From contig JACQWQ010000061.1 of the NCBI GenBank assembly GCA_016209205.1, positions 1-64,000 on the forward strand: a stretch of 64,000 nucleotides of DNA, given 5' to 3'. A program made the position numbers and the translations under genes. Origin of the DNA: Chloroflexota bacterium. GTDB lineage: Bacteria; Chloroflexota; Anaerolineae; UBA4142; SHND01. Under the pieces are notes generated by a model. It was given only the letters and a program-made list of their open reading frames with translations, ran no database searches and was not told the origin of the DNA. Every line of letters begins with the position of its first letter. The stretch's first letter is position 1. Shown piece after piece: positions 53,873 through 62,538 of the stretch.

Positions 53873-55592
53873 CTATGCGTACTCGACGACTTGGCGCACG
53901 GTGACTCGTGATGCGTTCCACGCCGGCAAGAAACTTGCGAGTGCGCCAAAGACGATCACGATCACGAGCCAGACGATTGCACCCAGCACATCGAACCTGA
54001 AATCCAGGTCGGTCTCGAAGAGTTGATTCACGATGAAATTGCCGATGCTGTCGCTGACCAACCAGGCGAGTGCGACCGCTAGGATCCAACTCAATGCGCC
54101 GATCAACGCACCCTCACCCAGAATGATCAACAGTACAGCTTTGCTCGTCGCGCCAATCGCGCGCAGTACACCCATCTCCCGCCGACGTTCGAGCACGTTG
54201 ATGCTCATCGTCGTCATCAGACCCAGTCCGCCGACCGCGACGATCACAAACGCCATCATCATCAGAAAGGTATAGATCACAATCAGGTGATCGTCGTACA
54301 CCTTGCGGCTATCCGCCCGGCTTGAATTGCTCAAGGCGCGCAGTCCCGCGCCTTCGAGGCGTCCTTCCAGATCGCGCTTGACCGCATTGACAAAATCATC
54401 GTCGTGCTTTTCGGTCGCGATGCGGACGCTCCGAGTTTTGCCCGCCTGATCGGCGGTCTGGATAAAATAGTCATAGTTGGCGTACACGGTTGGCGCTGCG
54501 AACGCCTGGCGCGCAATACCAACCACTTGCCACGTCGTTTCTCGTCCGCCGATGCTGAGCGTGAACGTGCGCCCCACTTGCAGCGTCGGCTCGCGTTCTG
54601 CCAGCCGATTGTTGATCACGACGGCGTTCGTATCATCCACGCGCAGACCGCGCCCTTCGACAATGCTCCAGGTTTGCAGCGTGGTCTCTGTAAGCGGCGC
54701 GACGATACTCAGCGGGTTTCCTTTCGAGATGGTCAGCCCGAGTGGGCTATGTGAGCAAGAGGACTGTCATATCGAGCGGGGCGAGATATCTCAGTCCCTT
54801 CGATATGACAAGTCCTGTGCAGCCATCCGCATACACGACGACCGCTTCCGCCATGCCCCAACTTTCAAACTGGGTCACGCCCGGCGTATTTCGCACAACC
54901 TGTTCGACTTGGGCAATCGGGGCAAGTTGCGCCAAACCGACCGAGATGTCATAGCGCGCCGAGTTGAACATCTGATCCAGCGTGTTGATGAATGAGGCGC
55001 GCACGTTCAACGCCGCCATGAACACCATTCCGCCTGCCGCCAACGTCGTGAGCGTCAACCCCAATCGCACGCGCCTGCGAAACGTGTTGCGAAGCGAAAG
55101 TAGCCACGGTCGCGCGAGACCACTCACGCGTCCCAGCCAACGATCCAGCGCGCTCGCGCCGAATGAACCTCGTCCCACGCCATAATCACTGATCGCCTCT
55201 TGCACGGTGACACGACTGCCCCGGTAAACCGGAAATGCCGCCGCCATCAACGGCACGAGCAGACCGATCGCGATTTCCAGTCCGAACACCCAGGGTGGAA
55301 CGGCATAACTCGCGAGATCGAAATTGAGGAACTTGGATATGAAATTCGCAAACGCTTCGCCGACCGACACTCCAACCGGGATCGCGATGGTCAACGCGAG
55401 CAATCCCAGGAACGCGACCGTGCCCAAATAAACGCCCATCACTTGCCCGCTTTGCGCGCCGACCGCCTTCATGACTCCGATTTGCCGGATTTGACCCGCC
55501 ATCAACGCGGACAGCATATTGACGACCAGGACTCCGCTAAGCAAGAGCGCGAGCAGACCGAAACTGGCTTGAAAAAGCAAGAACGTGCCCAT
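53873..55592 (-). pseudogene. FtsX-type ABC permease, 5' truncated and split by a repeat
   Basis: The upstream part (55592-54830) starts mid-protein: LVVNMLSALMAGQIRQIGVM, FGLEIAIGLLVPLMAAAFPV. It lacks the ~260 N-terminal residues present in the intact paralogue at 15201-17615. Near 54766-54816 an inverted repeat is inserted, giving tail GLRYLAPLDMTVLLLT and a stop. After it the protein resumes one base out of frame as LTISKGNPLSIV (about 54735), and from 54640 as MDDTNAVVINNRLAEREPTL to the normal FtsX end (SINVLERRREMGVLRAIGAT). Deletion, insertion and frame change together make it a pseudogene. Confidence 0.88.
54766..54816. repeat. Dispersed inverted repeat inserted in FtsX gene
   Basis: Arms AGGACTGTCATATCGA and TCGATATGACAAGTCCT around GCGGGGCGAGATATCTCAG. 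Same family as 1007-1074 and 58165-58247. Flanking FtsX sequence is colinear on both sides, which shows that it is an insertion. Confidence 0.85.
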
Positions 55593-55613
55593 CAGATCGG
55601 TGTGCGGATGACC

Positions 55614-56524
55614 TTATACCAACGCGTTTGCATCTGAGCGCTCCTCCGAAAATAGCTCCTCACCCCCAGTCCCTCTCCCAACGAGCGAGGGGAGGTTTTC
55701 ATTCGCTGGTGGTGCGCCAAGGCGCATGGGCGATTCCTTTGCTTTCGCGACGACGGTTGGCTGCAATGCACCCGCGCCATTGACGATCTCGCCATCGGCA
55801 AGCGCGACAGCGCGCGTGACCCAGCGCGCGACATCGCGTTCATGCGTCACCATCACAACGGTTTTGCCTTCCGCCGCGAGATTCTTAAAAAGTTGAAAGA
55901 CCGCGTCCGCCGTGCGCGAGTCGAGATTGCCCGTCGGTTCGTCGGCGACGACGATGGGCGGATCGTTGGCGAGCGCGCGCGCGATGGCGGCGCGTTGTTG
56001 CTCTCCGCCCGACAGCGCCGCCGGTAATTTGTGCGCCTGCCGCGCTACGCCAACTTGTCGAGTAACTGCATCGCGCGGGCTTGGCGTTCGCGCCCGGGAA
56101 AGGTGTTGCAAAAATCCATCGGCAGCATCACGTTTTCGATCACGGTCAGCGTCGGCAGCAGTTGAAAGAATTGAAAGACCACGCCGACGGTGCGTCCGCG
56201 CCAGCGCGCGATCTGATCCTCAGTCAGTCGGCTGATCGGCGCGCCGCCGACCAGCACCTCGCCGGTCGTTGGGCGATCAATGCCAGTGAGGATGTTGAGC
56301 AGCGTTGATTTTCCACTGCCCGACTTGCCGACGATGGCGACAAACTCGCCCTGGTTCAAGTCCAAGTCAATTCCCTTCAACGCGGTAAATCTGCCCGCCG
56401 GACTATCAAAGGTTTTGATGGCCTGGCGCACCTCCACGAGGTGCCCATTCCCATTGAAACTCTGCACTTGGGCCGCTTGAGGCGCGGTGTCATGCAACTT
56501 GAATGTCTCGAGTTTGTTTTTCAT
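55614..56524 (-). pseudogene. ABC ATPase with single-base frameshift (partner of decayed FtsX)
   Basis: The first frame (56524-56045) has Walker [30 protein letters not shown] and ends QLLDKLA-stop. The second frame (56111-55614) continues [20 protein letters not shown] (signature), [12 protein letters not shown] (Walker B) and VMVTHERD. At about 56048 one G is missing from the expected TTG GGC GTA; restoring it joins the two parts exactly. An unusual ~45-residue tail follows Walker B. It pairs with the decayed FtsX gene and resembles the intact ATPase at 17.7-18.4 kb. Confidence 0.88.
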
Positions 56525-56595
56525 GGAATGATTTTTCCTTTCGATGAGATTACTGGTTCAACTCTGTAGTACCTCACTTGCTTGCATTCAGGTAA

Positions 56596-57312
56596 CTAAA
56601 CCCATTCGCCCCAGCCGAAAAGACCGGTCTGAACGACGGCACCCGCTACGCTGTCCACAAAGCCGCTGCGCCCGAGCAACAAACCGCCGAGCACGATGAG
56701 CAGTAAATAGAGCGCATAGATCGGGCTGTTCATCCCGTAGGGGAAAACGGTAACCGAAACGAAAAAGTATAATCCGATTAACAACAAGATCGCGGCAAGA
56801 TATATTCTTTGGCGGTAAAGCAAGAGGGCGCTGACGATGCAGATGGCAAGTACGCCTAATCCATGCCAAGGGTAAAGCAGAGAGGATAATGTGCCTGCAT
56901 GGCTACGCAAGATTTCTGCGCTGCCGATGATCGCAACGACCGCCAACGTCGGGGGAAGCAAGCGCGCCGCACGGTCTAGTGGAGGAGAGGTGTGCGAGGC
57001 AATTCTCAGGTGCACATTCAAGGCGGTCGCCAAAAAGTGACCGACGACGATCCCATTCGCCAGACCCAGGAGAAATGTTCGATGCAGTGTCCAATCTAAT
57101 GCGGCACCCAGTATCGCGCCGCTTGCGAGACAGATGAACCAAATTCCAAGGCGCGCCGCGCAGAGTTGATTGCTAGTCCTGGTATTTTGGTTTCGGTGTA
57201 ACATTCGCGATTCGCGCGTGTGGCTGTGTGAGGGTCTGATGGCGACACGCGCTCGCATTATATTGAAATCACTCGCCAGCGACAACAAACCCGTCCGAAT
57301 TGGATTCCTCAT
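56596..57312 (-). CDS. Multi-pass membrane protein of unknown family
   Basis: A 238-residue frame from ATG 57310-57312, which overlaps the TGA of the ABC-2 permease frame (ATGA). Six or seven hydrophobic helices include LGIWFICLASGAILGAALDW, LAVVAIIGSAEIL, LGVLAICIVSALLLYRQRIY and ALYLLLIVLGGLLLGRSGFV. The first ~35 residues are unhydrophobic, so ATG 57204 is an alternative start. It is probably an accessory of the former ABC-2 exporter. No family recognised. Confidence 0.6.
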   Translation of the reverse strand: MRNPIRTGLLSLASDFNIMRARVAIRPSHSHTRESRMLHRNQNTRTSNQLCAARLGIWFICLASGAILGAALDWTLHRTFLLGLANGIVVGHFLATALNVHLRIASHTSPPLDRAARLLPPTLAVVAIIGSAEILRSHAGTLSSLLYPWHGLGVLAICIVSALLLYRQRIYLAAILLLIGLYFFVSVTVFPYGMNSPIYALYLLLIVLGGLLLGRSGFVDSVAGAVVQTGLFGWGEWV

Positions 57313-57930
57313 TGCGCCCGATTGAACATCCACGCGCCCATCCAAGTCATTACAACCCCAAACAGGACGATAAGCAAAATGTCATCCACGCTTGAAAGGG
57401 TGCGGTCAAAGATGCTGATTCCCAGACCACCCGCGATCAGCGCCTGGCGTACTTGGTCCGAAAGCCCCAGCGATTGCAAGACGACCTGACGCAGCACATC
57501 CACAGCATAAGTGAAAGGATTGATTCGCACTAGCACCGCCAACCAGAGCGGCAAATCGCGCAGTGGAAAGAACGCGCCGCTCAGAAAGAGCATGGGCACA
57601 GTGAGCAAGTTCATGATCATCTGAAAACCTTCGAGCGAGCGCATGCGAACGGCGATAACAACGCCAAGCGCGGTCAGTGCAAAAGCGGTAACGAACATCA
57701 GCGGCAACAATTGCAACACTAACCCCGAAAGTCAATGGCACACCCACCAGCGGCGCAAAGACAAGCATGAGTATTCCTTGGAGCATCGCGACGGTGCTTC
57801 CGCCCAGGATTTTGCCCAACGTCACCGCCGCGCGGCTGACGGGCGCGACCAATACTTCTTTGAGAAAGCCAAACTCCCGATCCCAAACAATCGAAGTGCC
57901 CGTAAAGATCAAGCCTTCGGGACTAGGTTC
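57309..57930 (-). pseudogene. ABC-2 type permease stub, 5' replaced by repeats and frameshifted
   Basis: The first part reads FTGTSIVWDREFGFLKEVLV, APVSRAAVTLGKILGGSTVA (about 57715-57925). The last part is in another frame: LQLLPLMFVTAFALTALGVV, FLSGAFFPLRDLPLWLAVLV, INPFTYAVDVLRQVV to TGA 57309. These are the end half of a DrrB/NodJ-type exporter. A frameshift lies near 57720. Upstream of about 57905 the frame runs into repeat sequence, so the N-terminal ~110 residues are gone and no ATPase gene follows. Confidence 0.85.
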
Positions 57931-58290
57931 TACGCGAAATGTTTTAGGTTCTATTGGATTCGTGAAGATTGGCTGCGATTCGCGCTCAAATCGCTTGCGA
58001 TTTGCATTCGCGTGTTCCGTCCGAGAGCTCGAACGGAACACTGGATGTTTCTGAGCAGGAGCGTTTTTTGCGGTGTCGAGCCAAGCCGAGACAGAAATCT
58101 CGCTTTGCCAACGCCGAGATTTCGCACGCGAACTGCGCGTGAGCAAAAAACGCTGCTCAGAACTTGAGCGGGGTCTGTCATATCGAACCCCTCAATCGTT
58201 CGGGGTAAACTCTGTGAGATATCTCGCTCCGCTCGATATGACAGTTCTTGGATCATACAGCCCCCGCGGGCTGAGCATCTCGAAATGACA
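57905..58290. repeat. Repeat block: CCTTCGGGACTAGGTT unit and GTCATATCGA palindromes
   Basis: Begins with CCTTCGGGACTAGGTT (also at 32640) and passes through a 250-bp stretch with opposed words (GTTCTGAGCAGCG-type arms GAGCAGGAGCG/CGCTGCTC at about 58036 and 58154). It ends with a GTCATATCGA...TCGATATGAC palindrome (about 58165-58247) and a further CTCGAAATGAC. No credible gene. Confidence 0.6.
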
Positions 58291-58427
58291 AATTGGGCTG
58301 AACGCTTACGAAAATGTGACGGGTGACGGGGATTTCATCCGCTCATCCGCTTTACCATCCGCTGGCAGCTCCTCCCCGCGCCCATTTTCATTGGCGGCGG
58401 GTGCGCCGCAGGCGTATGAGCAACTCC

Positions 58428-59399
58428 TCAAGAAATCAACGTGATGCGACCGTAAGCTACAAAGGCGGCTAACATCAACAAGACGATGGGCATTAGCGTC
58501 CTGGAATAGTCGCGCCGTCTGACGTGTGTGATGACAACCCCGACCATGACCAGCACCAAGCCAACCGCTGCCAATGGCGTCAGCCATGTCAAGATGCCCG
58601 TTGCGGCTGGCAGTATCAGCCCCAATGCTCCCAAGGCTTCGATCACGCCAATGAAGCGTACAGCACTGGGTGTAAAATCCTGCACCCATTCCATCCTGGC
58701 AGCCAGTTGCTGGAGAGTTCGATGGGGAAAGAGAGATTGTCCCTCGAGAACGTGCAAGGTCGCTTTTTCTATCACATAGCGCTCGCCTTTAGCCGCGCCC
58801 GAAACCAGAGCTTCGCCCAGCCCCCTCACCGCTTCGATGACCATCACATCGCGCCGCCCGGTGACCGGGTCGGTGGTGAACATCACGCCCGCCCATTCGG
58901 CTGGAACCATTGCCTGCACCACCACCGCCATGGCAATATCCCGATCACCCCGGCTCTGCTGTCGTCTGTACTCGACCGCGCGCGGCGACCACAACGACGC
59001 TCAGCATTCGCGCACCGCGTTGAGCAGCGCTTCAGGATCGCCCACGTTCAGGAAGGTATCGTGCTGCCCGGCAAAAGAAGCAGCCGCCAGGTCTTCGGCG
59101 GTCGCGGAGGAGCGCACGGCAACGGCGGACACGCCCAACTTTTCAAAAGATTCAAGAATGGCAAAGGTGACGTCGGCAGGAATGGGCGCCGCGGGAATGG
59201 ACTGGCGCAGCACCTCGGGGTCGGCATTCGTCAGATCGTTCGCGCGGAGAAAGGCGAGGTACGCTTCAACGGTGATCACAAAGCCAGGGGGCACCGGCAG
59301 CCCCATCCGCGTCAAGCGTCCAAGGTTTGCCCCTTTGCCGCCCGTCACGGCGACATCTTGTCCATCCATTTCTGAAAACCAGCGAATTGCAGTGTTCAT
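58428..59399 (-). pseudogene. PEP-synthase/PPDK N-terminal remnant, in-frame TGA, fused to DoxX-like C-terminus
   Basis: ATG 59399: MNTAIRWFSEMDGQDVAVTG, KGANLGRLTRMGLPVPPGFV, VAVRSSATAEDLAAASFAGQ, LNAVREC, then TGA at 59001-59003, then ASLWSPRAVEYRRQQSRGDR and MVPAEWAGVMFTTDPVTGRR in the same frame. The TGA replaces a position expected to be Trp (TGG). After EGQSLFPHRTLQQLAA (about 58700) the frame enters a DoxX-like membrane protein (MEWVQDFTPSAVRFIGVIEA; LLMLAAFVAYGRI). Neither half is complete. It is a chimera left by deletion. Confidence 0.87.
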
Positions 59400-59446
59400 C
59401 GTTAATTCCTTTTAACATTTGTGGGCAATCACCAGCCAACCCGTGA

Positions 59447-59475
59447 TTGACATGAAATACTCTATTCCTTACAAT
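59447..59475 (+). promoter_or_regulatory. Strong sigma70-type promoter of ncRNA
   Basis: TTGACA (59447-59452), exactly 17 bp, TACAAT (59470-59475). It is near consensus and divergent from the PEP-synthase remnant; transcription should start at about 59481. Confidence 0.75.
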
Positions 59476-59480
59476 AGACG

Positions 59481-59656
59481 CGCGGTTAGACAGTAGGCGT
59501 CGGTGACTGACGACCGAAAGGCGTAAAAATCTCTGGCGATGCCGTGAAGGTTGTGTCACGGGCGCCTGCGCTTTTGACAATCTGGTGCAACAGATTGCCA
59601 AAGAGGAAATCTAACCGTGTGCGTACAGGGGCCGGTCTGAGGATCGGTCCCTTTTT
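59481..59656 (+). ncRNA. Candidate structured non-coding RNA (~176 nt)
   Basis: It lies between a near-consensus promoter and a strong terminator, with no coding frame. A ~12-bp closing stem joins CGCGCGGTTAGA (59479-59490) to TCTAACCGTGTG (59610-59621). Inside are hairpins GGCGATGCCGTGA/TCACGGGCGCC (about 59535-59568) and CAATCTG/CAGATTG (about 59579-59597). No plus-strand gene follows, so it is not a leader. Size and long closing stem recall 6S-type RNAs, but I could not assign a family. Confidence 0.6.
59628..59656 (+). terminator. Terminator of the ncRNA
   Basis: GGGGCCGGTC-TGAG-GATCGGTCCC, 10 pairs including two G-U, followed by TTTTT. Confidence 0.88.
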
Positions 59657-59678
59657 ACTGGATACAGACTAACGCCAG

Positions 59679-60398
59679 TTACTCTGGTTTTGGCTCCTTT
59701 GCGTTCGCTCGACGGGATTCGAGCGCCATCTGGCGATAAACTTTTGTTGCTAGTGCAGTTTTGAGGTTGTCGAGTGTTTCTTTGACCTCGCTGCCTCGAA
59801 TGGAGGGTCCCGCTGGACTGCGGAAAACTTTTTGCAAAATCATCCTTGCCTCCGTTTGCAATGTTTCTATATATTGACGATAGAGCTCCAAGTCTGAAAG
59901 TGGTAACCCCCCCTCAATGAGTTTCTTGATCTGACGCGCGACTTGTACATCCAAACCGTCGTAACGTTTTCCCTCGGATGTGACAGCCGGCGTCAAAAGC
60001 CCCATCTTTTCAAGCTCTTCGATAGTGGATGCCGCCAGTCCGGTCATAGCCACGAACTCTGTCACTGTCAGCGGCGCTAGCTCCTCTTCCGGTCCTAGCG
60101 GGCGAAAGAGTTGTTCCAAACTCAAGCGCATGTCTTGAAGCTGGCTCGTATCCTTGCCTTGCCGCTTTGCTTCAAGCATCAGCTTGATCACCGAAAGAGG
60201 GAGGTATTGCTTTGCTTGGAGTTCTTTGATGAGCCGGATGTCCTCTATATACTCGGGACCATAGTACGCCATGTTTGCCGCCGTTTTGATAGGAGGAGGC
60301 AAAAGCCCTTCGCGCAGGTAATAGTGAATGGTCTGTATCGAGACTCCTGACCGCTTGGCTAGATCACGAATGCGCATTAATTTTGTTTCGTCTGGCAT
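59679..60398 (-). CDS. MerR-family transcriptional regulator with two HTH-like blocks
   Basis: A 239-residue protein. Residues 7-75 are MerR: RIRDLAKRSGVSIQTIHYYL, REGLLPPPIKTAANMAYYGP, YIEDIRLIKELQAKQYLPLS. Residues about 108-180 form a second MerR-like block (LTVTEFVAMTGLAASTIEEL; EKMGLLTPAVTSEGKRYDGL), a less common layout. No metal-binding Cys is evident. GGAG lies seven bases before ATG 60398. A near-perfect promoter (60444-60472) with a palindrome between its boxes suggests autoregulation. Confidence 0.88.
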   Translation of the reverse strand: MPDETKLMRIRDLAKRSGVSIQTIHYYLREGLLPPPIKTAANMAYYGPEYIEDIRLIKELQAKQYLPLSVIKLMLEAKRQGKDTSQLQDMRLSLEQLFRPLGPEEELAPLTVTEFVAMTGLAASTIEELEKMGLLTPAVTSEGKRYDGLDVQVARQIKKLIEGGLPLSDLELYRQYIETLQTEARMILQKVFRSPAGPSIRGSEVKETLDNLKTALATKVYRQMALESRRANAKEPKPE

Positions 60399-60443
60399 TG
60401 ACTTACTCCGATTTACATTCTCTCTCATATAGTAGCGTATAGT

Positions 60444-60472
60444 AGTATATAGCAATACTATATGATTGTCAA
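60444..60472 (-). promoter_or_regulatory. MerR gene promoter with internal palindrome
   Basis: On the minus strand TTGACA (60467-60472), 17 bp, TATACT (60444-60449). The ATAGTATT/ATACTACTAT-type inverted repeat between and beside the boxes suits a MerR operator. Confidence 0.75.
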
Positions 60473-60596
60473 TAGTCAAAAATCTGATGGCGCGAGCTCT
60501 TTGAGTGAAACGACGGTGGCACGGCGAACATTCTGAGGAAACCCAAAAGGACAAACACTCGAAATGGGTGTTCGTCTTTTTTGTTGTCTCACCACC

Positions 60597-60634
60597 GCGC
60601 CAAATGGCGCATGGTGTACCGTGCCAAATGGCGC
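60597..60634. promoter_or_regulatory. Two GCGCCAAATGGCGC boxes
   Basis: Palindromes GCGCCAAATGGCGC at 60597-60610 and GTGCCAAATGGCGC at 60621-60634, 24 bp apart. They lie 65-100 bp before the heavy-metal-domain gene, in an otherwise gene-free 200-bp stretch. Likely paired operator sites. Confidence 0.55.
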
Positions 60635-60698
60635 GGCGGGCAATGCGAGGGGCGGCGGTTACGCGCGCGCGAATCACGCCTTATAGTGTGTGAGATTT

Positions 60699-61499
60699 AT
60701 GAGCACGCGGCAGCTTTCCTTTTCCATTCAGGGCATGTTTTGCGCCCGCTGCGCGGTGGAGTTGGAACGCGCGTTGGCGCAGCGCGACGGCGTCATTGGC
60801 GCGAGCGTGAATTACGCCAGTGAGCGCGCGACCGTGCTGTACGAACCGGCGCGCGTGAATCCAAGTGGCTTGGTCGCTGTCGTCAAGGAACAGGGCTTGA
60901 CAACGCCGCTCGAACAAGAGTTAAACATGCAAGCAAATCAATCTCTGCGTTTTGGCGCGCACCAACGCTGGCTTTTGCCAACATTGGTTGGAATTGGTGG
61001 AGGCGCGACGCTCGTTCTGTTGTATCTTGCCATCTTGTCCCTCGCACAATCGCCGAGTCACGCGCTGGAGCAATTATCGCAAGACCGTTTCTGGGTCGGG
61101 CTGGTCGCGCTCGGTTTGGGTATTCAAATCGGCTTGTATACATATCTGCGACTCATCATCCACGCGATGCAACTGGCCGGAGCAACGGCGCTGACGGGCG
61201 CGGGAACCGGAACCTCGACGGTGGGCATGATCGCGTGCTGCGCGCATCATCTGGCTGACCTCGCGCCGTTGGTGACATTAACGGGCGCGACGGGATTATC
61301 GGGTGCAGTTGCGTTTCTCGCCGCATACAAAATTCCGTTCATCGTCTTTGGGCTTGCCGTCAACGCGCTCGGCATTGCCATGAGCGTACGGACCATTCGG
61401 CGCGAACGCGCACATTTGAAAATGATGGAACGCAGCGCGGCGCCGAACACGAGCGCGGTCACAAGCGCCGCCGCGACGACAGCGCCAACGTGTCATTAA
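60699..61499 (+). CDS. Heavy-metal-associated domain membrane protein
   Basis: A 266-residue protein. Residues 1-70 form an HMA ferredoxin-like domain: LSFSIQGMFCARCAVELERA with metal-binding CxxC, then VIGASVNYASERATVLYEPA. Four or so membrane helices follow (PTLVGIGGGATLVLLYLAIL; FWVGLVALGLGIQIGLYTYL). The motif MIACCAHHLADLAPLVTL has a Cys-Cys-His-His set that could bind metal in the membrane. It is a predicted Cu/Hg/Zn-handling protein. There is no ATPase domain. The DUF1573-like gene follows at 202 bp. Confidence 0.82.
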   Translation: MSTRQLSFSIQGMFCARCAVELERALAQRDGVIGASVNYASERATVLYEPARVNPSGLVAVVKEQGLTTPLEQELNMQANQSLRFGAHQRWLLPTLVGIGGGATLVLLYLAILSLAQSPSHALEQLSQDRFWVGLVALGLGIQIGLYTYLRLIIHAMQLAGATALTGAGTGTSTVGMIACCAHHLADLAPLVTLTGATGLSGAVAFLAAYKIPFIVFGLAVNALGIAMSVRTIRRERAHLKMMERSAAPNTSAVTSAAATTAPTCH

Positions 61500-61501
61500 A
61501 G

Positions 61502-61588
61502 AGTAGACCAGGAAACAAGGAAACAGGTAAACAGGTAGTCCGGTAGTGACTGGGCTTGCTACTTGTTTCCCTGTTTCCTTGTCTACTT
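61502..61588. repeat. Large hairpin repeat (AGTAGAC/GTCTACT ends)
   Basis: Arms AGTAGACCAGGAAACAAGG and CCTTGTCTACTT-type complement, with inner GAAACAGGTAAACAGGTAG/CTACTTGTTTCCCTG. About 87 bp, directly after the heavy-metal-domain gene. It looks like a dispersed element and may also act as terminator. Confidence 0.65.
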
Positions 61589-61700
61589 GAATTTATTACG
61601 GCAACGAAACGAAATGAAACTTGTATGCAAGCACGGAGAATTGTAGTTGCAGACCTATCACTTGGTTTATCTTTCGTACAAATTACCATGAGGAGCATCT

Positions 61701-62192
61701 ATGTCCAAGAAAACAAAAACCAAACCAGTTTCATCCCATGCAACCAAGTGGAGATTCGACGCGGCGACGTTGCTGCTCGGCGGCGTCGTTCTCATTTCCG
61801 CCGCGATTCTGGTCTCGGTGTGGTTTCTGCTGACGCCCAACCGCAACGCGGGCGGCGAACCGAAAATGCAAGTGAGCACCGAGCGTTTGGATTTGGGCAA
61901 GCAACTTTTTGACCGAACCGTGCATGCGAGTTTTACAGTCACGAATGTTGGCACGGGCACGCTCACGCTCAGTGTGCCACGTTCCGTCACGCTGGTGGAA
62001 GGGTGCTGACCGCCGCCCGTGGTCGTCGGTCAGACGATATTAGGTCCCGGGGAAAGTACCACCATTTCTACCGATTTCATGATGCACGAAGGAATGGGCG
62101 GCGCGCACTTGTTCGAGATTCCGGTTGCGACAAACGATCCGACGCAGTCGCTGAAAAAATTGTACATTGCATCGGATTGGCAGCCGAGTTGA
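61701..62192 (+). CDS. DUF1573-like membrane-anchored protein with in-frame TGA
   Basis: SD GAGGAG. Residues 1-50 have a Lys-rich start and one helix (ATLLLGGVVLISAAILVSVW). Then STERLDLGKQLFDRTVHASF, VTNVGTGTLTLSVP and VTLVEGC, followed by TGA at 62007-62009. The same frame continues PPPVVVGQTILGPGESTTIS, TDFMMHEGMGGAHLFEIPVA, TNDPTQSLKKLYIASDWQPS and TGA at 62190. In family members I would expect EGC-C-PP at this position. The TGA may encode selenocysteine in place of Cys, or be a nonsense mutation (TGC to TGA). Six bp just after it pair with the TGA context (TGACCG/CGGTCA). Anchor with an outside beta domain; function unknown. Confidence 0.7.
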
Positions 62193-62220
62193 GGCATTCG
62201 ATTGAAATCCATCGCGTAAG

Positions 62221-62260
62221 AAAACAGGTCGAATTGAAAATAGTTCGACCTGTTTTTTTT
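62221..62260 (+). terminator. Terminator after DUF1573-like gene
   Basis: AAAACAGGTCGAA / TTCGACCTGTTTT with a 10-nt loop, then TTTT. It confirms that transcription covers the second half of the DUF1573-like frame. Another GC-rich hairpin (GCGCGGCG/CGCCGCGC) lies at 62264-62289; the rest of 62193-62538 shows no gene. Confidence 0.88.
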
Positions 62261-62538
62261 ACGCGCGGCGCTTGGCGCCGCCGCGCGCATTTTCCGCCAA
62301 GCTGGGTGCGGCTTATAATAGACCTTATCGGGAACAAATCTTTTGACACAGTCCAACTTATGGTTGGTTCAAATTTAGGCGCGTGTTCAAGATTTGTGGT
62401 AAGCTGATAGCATGAATCTGCTCCTAATCTGGGTTTGCAAATCTGAACAGGCATTGGTGAAAGAAGAGTTCGATAGAAAATCTCAAATCCCAACTTGTCA
62501 CATTACGCGCGAAAAATTGGCGCAGGGGTATACGGCTT

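Noticed and set aside
59001-59003. TGA in the PEP-synthase remnant as recoded Trp or selenocysteine
   Set aside because: Many intact genes in the window end in TGA, including ATGA overlaps, so TGA is a true stop. The gene is also truncated and fused to DoxX, so simple decay explains it.
59266-59601. Minus-strand frame of 111 codons over the ncRNA
   Set aside because: It overlaps the start of the PEP-synthase remnant in another frame and the structured RNA, with shadow-like composition.
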